Positions 54,871-64,000 of a stretch of DNA of 64,000 nucleotides are shown here, piece by piece. Below the pieces are notes generated by a model that had not been told where the DNA came from, ran no database searches, and worked only from the letters and a program-made list of their open reading frames with translations. Source of the DNA: Fragum whitleyi (lineage: Eukaryota; Mollusca; Bivalvia; Cardiida; Cardiidae). Every line of letters starts with the position of its first letter. Position 1 is the stretch's first letter. The translations under genes were made by a program, and so were the position numbers. The stretch lies in the NCBI GenBank assembly GCA_948146395.1, contig OX411544.1, positions 55,083,360 to 55,147,359 on the forward strand, read 5' to 3'.

Positions 54871-56376
54871 ATTCACCCATTTTTCTATTAGCCATTTTCC
54901 ATTACTTGGCTAACATTTTTTAAAGGCGACACATTCACTTTGCTGTACATTACAGCAATTTTTTACTTGTAACCATGGATTACTAGTAATTCTGCAATAA
55001 TCTATAACGCTCTGAAGCTTTGTTTGTGAAATAACTGTGAAGGTGAGAGAAAAAAGTGCATACCATATTATTATGCACTTCGAACCTCTTCTGAATGACA
55101 AAATTTGTTTAAATTTTGTATAAATAATGTGTACAGAGGTGTGGAATGGGGACAGGTGTCTTTTGTTGTTGTTGTAGGACCCAGTATAAGGACAAGTTGA
55201 CTGAATAAAAATCAAATTTGCAGACTCATCCTGGATGAATCAATTCCAAATCATAGGTCAGACTGCCACTCAATTATCAAAATAAATATTTAACAGTACT
55301 AGAGAACATTCTAAGAGAAAGGAGGGTATGCCTTCAATAGGTAAAATCTCCTCTCATCTTAATGTTGCTCACAACATCAGAAAATTTAGTGATTCCACAC
55401 CCCTATGTAGCTGTTAATTTCCTATCTCCGCGTTTTTAAGAAAAAATAAAAATGCATCGTGGGGTAAAGGGCTGTTAAGGCTCATAACTATAGCTGTAGT
55501 CGCGATAATTCTTAATTGACCAAGCAAGTAATAAATACGACAATTCACAAGGGCACGCTGTCTGTCCACCTTGTTATTTTGTTTGGAACAAGACGGACAA
55601 GGATGGAGTGACCAAGTGTAGAAAAAAAAACATGGAAAATATTTAAAAAAAAATGTGTAAGATATAAATATCACTGTTTACAAACTATCGATGTACTTTT
55701 CACCCTTTACCTACACGATAAAAATGGACGTCTCTTACCTTTGGCTATTACACAAATTCGATAAGAATTCCAATTATATATCTTGATTAAAAATGCGAAT
55801 TATCAGCTGATTTCACAAAGAGTCATTCACTCAAACTTTTTATAACACTCACAGACTCAAACTGAACAAATGTCAGTTACTGATGAGACCGCTTTAATTT
55901 TCCGATTTTTAAATCGTACTGCGAAGCAGTAGATTTATATCTACCGTTTTCCAGAAATCCAGTCTGTTTGACCCACTACATTTTTACCATTATCTTCTGA
56001 GCAATGTGTTCAAACCAAATTATGTGTTTTCAAACACCGAAGAAACGGCATTTTCAGTCACAATCTACAAACTTTGTTTATACCTTATTTACTTTTCGAC
56101 AAATAGAGAAGAGGCTAATACAAAATTTGATGTAATTTTCGCTTTTAGTAATTACCAGTTAGTAGTTTAAGTGTTTATAACAAGATTTTCAGTTGAGTAA
56201 AGGAGTTGAAACGTACAATAGGTTAACTGTATAATTAATTTGTAGCACTTACAATATTACTGCTCTGAACTTTCTCGAACGGTCATTTACCAGTTGTAGG
56301 GCTGACAACCAATCAAATTCTGTTATGATTATCACTGGGTCAAAACCCACGCGTAAATGGACATCGTCTGCTCGAA
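54871..56376. other. No recognisable gene
   Basis: AT-rich DNA with short frames only (for example 54910-55215 and 55414-55674, both minus) that show no recognisable motif. Confidence 0.5.
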
Positions 56377-57110
56377 ATGTGTCAATTAACTTGTTTGTCA
56401 TTAGTCAATAGTCGTCTGCACTCAAACAGGGAGCGTGAGAAGTTTACTTTTTGTTCGCATGTGTTAACAAATAGAAATAGTTTTGAAATATTTGATTTCA
56501 ATGAACACTCTGATCACGCTCCAATCCTATTTTCAATAAATTCAAATTTGAGTATGAAGAAAAATAAACCGACAAAAACATACGATAAACTGGTAAAGGA
56601 TAGCAGTAAGAGCGATCTATTTTTAGAACAACTCATGAATAATCATAGAGTGCTGCTAGATTTAATCGATTGGTCAGAAACCAAAGATATTAATAGCATA
56701 GTTGGCGATTTCACGTGTTTCTTGAGGGAAAATGCATTACAGTAAATGCTTGAAATACAAACATGTTGGTAATCAAAATTGTAAATAGTTTAATGAAAAA
56801 TGTTTGTTGCTAAACAGGCTTTTAAACTCTATAGAGAGAGGAATAATATTAACAGACAAGCTTTTAGCTTGGCGCGTGCTCATTATAACAACGTAAAAAT
56901 CTGCTAAGAAATAATTTAGACTAGCAGAGGGCTATCGAATCAGCAAACTTTCAAAATCGGACCCACGAGGTTGGATGAGCTGGCGATGTCCTCGAAAAGA
57001 TGGAGTGTTAAGACAAAAAACTCACAAATTTAAAGATTTTACCAACTTTTATTGTCCAAATTTGAGCCCTTTTGATTGGCGAACTATTGCACTATCCCAG
57101 CCTCTCAATG
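56377..57110 (+). pseudogene. Decayed LINE fragment (end of endonuclease and linker)
   Basis: The frame 56377-56745 contains NEHSDHAPILFSI, the S-D-H-x-P motif that ends APE endonucleases, followed by linker-like sequence. After a stop, 56800-56900 can be read as KQAFKLYRERNNINRQAF and SLARAHYNN, the usual post-endonuclease 'R..Y' stretch. It is then lost. It differs from the LINE at 28174, which has R-Y-H at this motif. Confidence 0.72.
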
Positions 57111-57929
57111 ATGTACGATTTACAGTGCTGACAGCACTTTGATTAATTCTGTCACGCGTATCTATTTGTAAACGAAATTGACACAATTATGTTTTGAGCC
57201 AGTCACGTGACCAGATGTGTAATTCACTATAGTCTATTTCTTAAAAGTTTGGTACCCGGTCTCAAAAAAAATAATGAAACGTTCGCAAACCTATTCTCCA
57301 ATATACGGTGAATGGATTTCAGCACGTTTCACTATTACTTGCCTTGATTTCTTTAAATAACCAACTTAAGGTAGCTCTATCTCGCGAAAATGTAAGGACC
57401 AAATTAATCAGTGTCTACCCAATAATTAGGAAAAAAAAAACAACAAAACAAACAAACAAACAAAACCGCCCCTCTTGTCAAGACTGGCTTACATATTTTG
57501 ATATTGATTGTTTATATGCATGAAATATATGTTCATGTATTTACAAGTTGTTAATTTGAACATTAAAAGGATATGTCTGTCTGTCTGTCTGTAACCCGTA
57601 TTGTATAATGTCCCGAAAGTCTGGCTGAAGTAGAAACCAAATGAGAGCGGTTGGGGCGAGAACAAGTTAAAATGACACTCAAGATTCACAGAACAAACAC
57701 GGATTTGCGAATGCCAAAGCTCGATCTCCGGTTCTGAATAGTAAAAGATTCTCCGTCTTAAAGGGGAATAAATGTTACCGAAAGGCTTTCTGAGTGTTTT
57801 CCACTATAGTGTGCATTGCACTGAATTGTAGAATGCCAATTTCAAGTTTTAAGTACTTGTCTGAGTAAAGGTTTGAAATAACTATGCCAACTGCGATGTC
57901 AACGCCAATTGCACCAGGTACACATAAAT
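57111..57929. other. No recognisable gene
   Basis: It includes short (aaacaaac)n at 57440-57465 and (tgtc)n at 57573-57591. No gene is called. Confidence 0.5.
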
Positions 57930-58565
57930 TGGTTCTTGCAGCACGTTGGTTCTTGGAAAACACTCGGTCTTTCCTGCAATATAGCCGAGTTTGCATTTGC
58001 CGCGGTCGTTTTACGATATCGCAGCCTGGGATTTCTTGTGAGATATTTTAGGCACCATACGATTTTATTTTCTACGGTGTTGGCGTTCACAAAATCATGT
58101 GGTGTCCGCAAGGGTTTTCATAAAACTGTCACAAGAAACATTGAGGTGTCCATGCGGCGATGGCAAGGTAATCATGTGAATCCCGCATCGCGACCGCGCG
58201 ATTTGTCAACTATATATACTGTAAACTGTGCAGCCGCCGTACGAATACTGCAGGATAATCCGTTAAAGACTTAAAAGCAAAACATCACACTATAGCTGTG
58301 CGAAGTCCGTGAGGTAATCATGCGATACCTCTACGATGTGTCCACGGGCACGGTCTCCTTGCGATTTACGATTATTAAGAATCTGTTTAACTATTTTTAT
58401 ACAAAATTGCAAGGGTCTACGGCATCCTTAAAAGCGTGTGATGATCCCACGGACTACGTATACCGCCGACGGGCACCACATGATTTTCGGGTTACGGCGA
58501 CCTACGGGTGCCATACGGGCTCCGTAAGCCAAATGTTAACAGGGCTTTATCAAACGGTCAAAGTC
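57930..58565. repeat. GC-richer region with inverted 14-mers, possible foldback
   Basis: aaaatcatgtggtg at 58091-58104 and caccacatgatttt at 58474-58487 are exact inverse copies. Around them the wording 'gtccgcaaggg' / 'cgacgggcacc' and 'ccatacgattttat' / 'gccatacgggctcc' is also related. Frames at 57909-58274 and 58320-58571 are composition-driven and not called. Confidence 0.4.
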
Positions 58566-59144
58566 GACTAAAATTTGTGCGTCCTTGAAATTTTATTTTA
58601 TAGCAAACCTAATCCGAACTTACAAAAATCAAAGTACTGCTTTTTATCATTTTGTTTGGTCCAGAATTAGGTCATCTGCCTTCTCTCCTTGAGCATATCC
58701 AGAATATTTAAACGAACTTCAAGAGAATAGTTCGCATGCGTGGTCCCGTTCTTTGGCTGTTTCATTTTAAAGTAGATTTCTTTCAAGGACGAGAAAATCG
58801 CATGCTTTCAAAATGGCATCTCTATCAGAATGTTGCACACGAGACGATACCGGAAAAGGAAACAGGAAGATAATCTTCTGGCATCCGCTTTCTGTTTATA
58901 GCACAGACAAATGATAGATACTTGTCACAGGATGGGTGTTTTATTTATCGTCCTCTACATGTTATCGTATCCTTATTCATGGACGATTACTAAGAAATAC
59001 ATGTATATTGTGAAATTGATTAGGATTACTTGGAACTGTAAGAAATATTGTGAAATTGGCAGTTGTTCATTTTGGGGTAATCTTGGGAATATTTAACTTG
59101 CGTGATTGGAGCGAGTTTTTAATAAAATTGAAGGCATGTAAAAC

Positions 59145-59468
59145 ACTTTATCTTATAACTATACAAATATCTGTGTGATAACAACCCGTATGATATTTTT
59201 TATGATATCACATAGTTATTTTTAGAACAATAATATCATACAGTTATTTTTAGAAACTTGCATTTCGGTAAGAAACATCGACGAAAACAAGACAAAAAGA
59301 GGTTATAAGATAAATATAATACATTCTTAGTGTATTGTATGAAAAAAATATCAAACTCGGTTGTGAGAATTGACAATTGTCTCGGCAGAGCCTCGACAAT
59401 GATCAATTCTCCCAACCTCATTAGATATTTTTTTCCATACAAAACACTAAGTACGTATTATATATATC
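59145..59468 (-). mobile_element. Foldback element, family A, copy A4
   Basis: Inverse of A1: the conserved 3' part (tgatatcacatagttatttt, aacttgcatttcggtaagaa, catcgacgaaaacaagacaa) precedes the hairpin ctcggttgtgagaattgaca / tcaattctcccaacctcatt. Confidence 0.88.
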
Positions 59469-60667
59469 GCTAATTTCGTCCAAAGTAGACGTATTTACCG
59501 ATCGCCCTAATTTTTCAGCCAATGAAAGACCGCTATTTCATTTGAAATTAAAAAATATATCGAACAGCCTTGTGAACTGCTCGAATACGTGGGTTACGTG
59601 ACTTTAGGTCATAATGGGTGAGGACTTCACAAAACCCAGACAGTGACATTCAAAGAATTCGATCTAAAAATAAACTCGCTACATCATCCTCGTCCTGACA
59701 GGTCAAAATAAAAGATAATACACGGATTCTTACGTAGAGAATCGGCCATGACTCCAAGTGACCTAGATATGGCCATATTTAGGGTAACTGGTCCCAAATG
59801 ACAGGGTTTGTTTGAATAGAGACAATTACTGATTGAATTCATTTTCTCTAATTATCTATCGACGCCTGGTTGAAGCTTGATTAGTTCAAGAGGCGACTTT
59901 TGAGTCTATAAATTGGGAGGAAAACGATCCCATTTAAATGGACCCATCTTCAATAATACGGAACCTAGAAATCTCACAAAGAAAAAAATAGGAAAATTCC
60001 TTTTCATATTTAATCAAAGTTTCTGTAGGATTAACATCCTTTCCATTTTTAAGATTTTCAAAACGAGAATGAATAGCAGGAGATGTATCTGTAAGTCGTA
60101 CTTTTTGAATCTTCAACCTCGCGTTCAGAAGATTACAACCCTTTACGTAGGTCTTTCTATTTAAACTCGCATTTGGATCCAGGCATTTTTAGAGGGCATA
60201 TTCTTCCAGGCAAAATTTTGAAAGTCCTACGTTCTCCGGAACTTAGGACTGCAAGCTTTTAAGGCGATCATATTTAGACTGAAGATTCAAGTTACCTTAT
60301 CGTATAAAAACACGCAAACACATATATTGACAAACAAATTTTATTGATTTACCTTTTTGTGCTCACAATTTCAAATACAGTTCAAATTCTCGTTATAATT
60401 ATATGAAATATTTTTACATGCAAGTTTAGCAAGCTTTGAGCCTTAATATTCCATTAGAAAAAAAAAGAACAATATTAGTTTAACGAGCTTTTTCAAGTAC
60501 GACATATCATCAAAACTATCAACACTAGAAGCAAATAATTTGCGAATATGTAAAAAATTCAGATGCAGAATGCATAAAAACTGATGGAAACCAATTATAG
60601 TAATTTATTGGGCGTTGAGTAAGAAGTAAGTGATATATATGAGTTGTAGGATCTTTTATGAGATTTA
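59469..60667. other. No recognisable gene
   Basis: Short frames at 59913-60164 and 59934-60116 overlap on opposite strands and have no recognisable domain. Confidence 0.5.
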
Positions 60668-60785
60668 ATTTGAGACAAGCAGATCCCAACCGAGTCTAGA
60701 ATATAAATGTTATTAAGCGAGCCTCGGCGAGCTAAATAACTTTTCTATTCTAGATAAGGAGAAGATCAGTTGGCCTCAAATACAA
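60668..60785. mobile_element. Foldback hairpin (~115 bp)
   Basis: Outer arms tttgagacaagcagatccca acc / ggttgg-like agatcagttggcctcaaa; inner arms gtctagaatataaatgttat taagcgagcc / gagctaaataacttttctat tctaga. The inner 'gcctcggcgagc' core resembles the A-family 'gaggctctgccgag'. Confidence 0.75.
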
Positions 60786-60952
60786 TTGAGTTACAGATAC
60801 TTTTTCTCGAATTAACAGCATTTTGTACGTTTTATTGCTCAGATGACAGAAATTTTACGATCACGTGCGTTAGATGACGCCTTAATGATGTCATTTAGAA
60901 CATGTGTAATATAATTTGGCTATATTTGATGACTTCGTTATAGAAGACAATT

Positions 60953-60970
60953 GGGGGGGGGGGGGGGGGG
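60953..60970 (+). repeat. Poly(G) run, 18 bases
   Basis: Direct reading. It is flanked by AT-rich DNA. Confidence 0.95.
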
Positions 60971-62471
<1,501 letters not shown>

Positions 62472-62732
62472 CCCCCTTTAAGAACTTGTTTTTGATAAAT
62501 AAAAACACAACGGTGTTGTTTTTTTCTTCCTTTTAAGAATGTGTCCGAAAGTAGGTTTAATCGGCATTTTGTGTTGTTTTTTTTTTTTTTTTTTGAAAAA
62601 ATGGAGAACATATTTCATCGTGGTTTAAGGTTAAAGAAACTAAACGATTAAGGGCTGTTTGCATCTTAGATGTAGAGGAGTGATTCAGCTGAAAGTACTC
62701 GTTTACTGATTTAAAAAAAGAATACGTATTTC

Positions 62733-62832
62733 CTGAGCGAGAGCTTGAACTCGGGACTAAAAAAGTTAAAATTAAGTGCATCGGAGAAATGATTGAGAGT
62801 AGTGCATGCACCTGTACCGACTGAGCTTTAAA
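62733..62832 (-). mobile_element. tRNA-like head, elongated (SINE remnant or tRNA pseudogene)
   Basis: On the minus strand gctcagtcggtacag (box A, 62826-62812) and gagttcaagctc (box B, 62752-62741) lie about 60 bases further apart than the start of the element would suggest for a simple tRNA. Sequence after box B (tcgctcagg) gives no clean acceptor pairing. No body or tail is recognised. Confidence 0.5.
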
Positions 62833-63454
62833 TTCTTACTCGCATTCAGTGGTTTTATTGTGTATTAATAATAATCTTACTAACGGTTTGCGCAGTCAGA
62901 ACTCTGAGATCTTCCGAAGATAAACGGAATATGCACAGTGTCTCAGGCGAAATTAAGCCAAATTATAAAGTGATTTTTTTTCGCCCGATCAGGTATCAGT
63001 AAAACATTGAAAAAGATGTAAAGAAAAGTACAACACCAATGAAATAAAAAAAAAAGCACTCCGATCTGCCCCTGATTCTTCAATACAGGGACAGGTAAAT
63101 GTTTCTCCGACCCGCAGAGTAAATGAGCAATTTTATCATGTATCCCAAGAGCGCTTGTTTCATTTTCATATTTTTGACATGTAGGTTAATAACCATTTAT
63201 GACAAAAGTCGGATTATGAAGCAATCACCTGTGATTCATTCTTCTTTTGGCATGCATCACCTATATATACATGATTAACTCAATATTTATGATACACGAA
63301 GACAATGTTTGTCCTAAATCGCTTACCTATGTTTTGTTGGTCCCATAAATCAGTTTTTTTTTTATGGAAAGGTAGAGAAGCCGTTTCGCCTTTTATTGAT
63401 TTTGTGTTATTTTTCATCGTGTCTATCTCAACGTGAAAATAGTACTTTTAGCAA
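62833..63454. other. No recognisable gene
   Basis: AT-rich DNA with no recurrent element seen. Confidence 0.5.
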
Positions 63455-63720
63455 TCGTATGGAAAAAATTATATATTTCATTGAGTGAACAACAAAGGCT
63501 TTATTTTCACGAGAGCCTAGCTTTTGTTGTTCACTAAAAAAAAATAATTATTCTTACTTATTCTATTTCTTTAATGCAAAAATCAGACTAATAGAAGATT
63601 TTTTTTGACAAATTTTCTTAACGCGCGTCATTTTGCACGTGATTATGTTGCAATATTATGACGTCATTTGTTTATTTGGCTCTCCATAGACATAGGGTGA
63701 AATGAACTAAAGCAGGATAT
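63455..63720. mobile_element. Foldback family I, copy I2 (inverse of I1)
   Basis: The hairpin gtgaacaacaaaggctttat tttcacgaga / ctagcttttgttgttcac is followed by 'cttattctatttctttaatgc', 'aacgcgcgtcattttgcacg tgatta' and 'atgacgtcat', in the order expected for I1 read in reverse. Confidence 0.77.
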
Positions 63721-63799
63721 CAATCTTTTTAGCTCAAAAAGGACCTTTGAGAATTCCATATTTCCCCCTTTCTGTTCCGATGACAAAATATTCAAGCGA

Positions 63800-63960
63800 G
63801 AAAAAAATTCGGTTGAGAACCATCCTCACAAAATTCCTGGCAAATTTCATCATGACTATGGAATCGTGGATGACGGTCAGACGACGTATAGACGATCAAT
63901 TTTGAGCGATCACAAACATCTAGCTCAAGTAAGCTTGAATGGGTTTTTGAAATTTTAAAT
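63800..63960 (-). repeat. G-family repeat fragment
   Basis: 'ctggcaaatttcatcatgac', 'gacggtcagacgacgtatag acgatc' and 'atctagctcaagtaagctt' follow the G-family end structure. It is diverged. Confidence 0.5.
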
Positions 63961-64000
63961 GTTTCTCGTTTTAAAATGATTTCAAATTACTGTCCTTTTT

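Noticed and set aside
57909..58571. Two plus-strand frames of 121 and 83 codons
   Set aside because: No motif is seen. They fall in a GC-richer repeat-like region with inverted 14-mers.

Overview
The window is AT-rich animal nuclear DNA, most likely from a bivalve mollusc. The reasons are intron-containing genes with GT-AG splice sites, tRNA-headed SINEs with an (AATC)n tail, the 'gagggccatagtggccc ... agctcacc' style of repeat I associate with bivalve genomes, long microsatellites, and an APE-type LINE. The species cannot be named from the sequence. No prokaryotic features (operons, ribosome binding sites, CRISPR) are present.

Two host genes can be rebuilt exon by exon, both on the minus strand. 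(1) An LRRC73-like leucine-rich-repeat gene has four exons between 18924 and 12387. All splice phases agree and the product is 544 aa, with an unusual tail of about 290 aa that looks disordered. (2) A METTL7/TMT1-type thiol methyltransferase has two exons between 38546 and 37031 and gives 243 aa, the usual family length. The third glycine of its SAM-binding motif I is replaced by Glu.

Nearly everything else recognisable is mobile or repetitive DNA. Layout: 1-3950, a 1-kb tandem array and a 60-bp array; 4100-11500, foldback elements, SINEs and a 917-bp element with perfect 35-bp inverted termini; 12387-18924, LRRC73 with foldback elements and a SINE in its introns; 19000-27500, a cluster of foldback elements and SINEs; 28174-31795, an APE/RT LINE with a 2A-like N terminus, inactivated by a stop, a frameshift and a deletion that appears to remove RT motif A; 31800-37000, foldbacks, palindromes and SINEs; 37031-38546, the methyltransferase; 39000-45500, foldbacks, SINEs and a 33-bp minisatellite; 47294-47557, a solo LTR with a 5-bp target duplication; 48884-50624, a long repeat unit with an internal array of about ten 145-bp copies; 53450-64000, repeat fragments, a LINE remnant, a 250-bp (GT)n tract and further foldbacks.

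Family letters (A to J, S1 to S4, G) are my own labels for sequences that recur inside this window. The element families define one another by cross-comparison here. The most original pattern is a dyad core shared by foldback families C and D and by the 33-bp minisatellite, which suggests the minisatellite arose from a foldback core. I see no coherent new multi-gene system.
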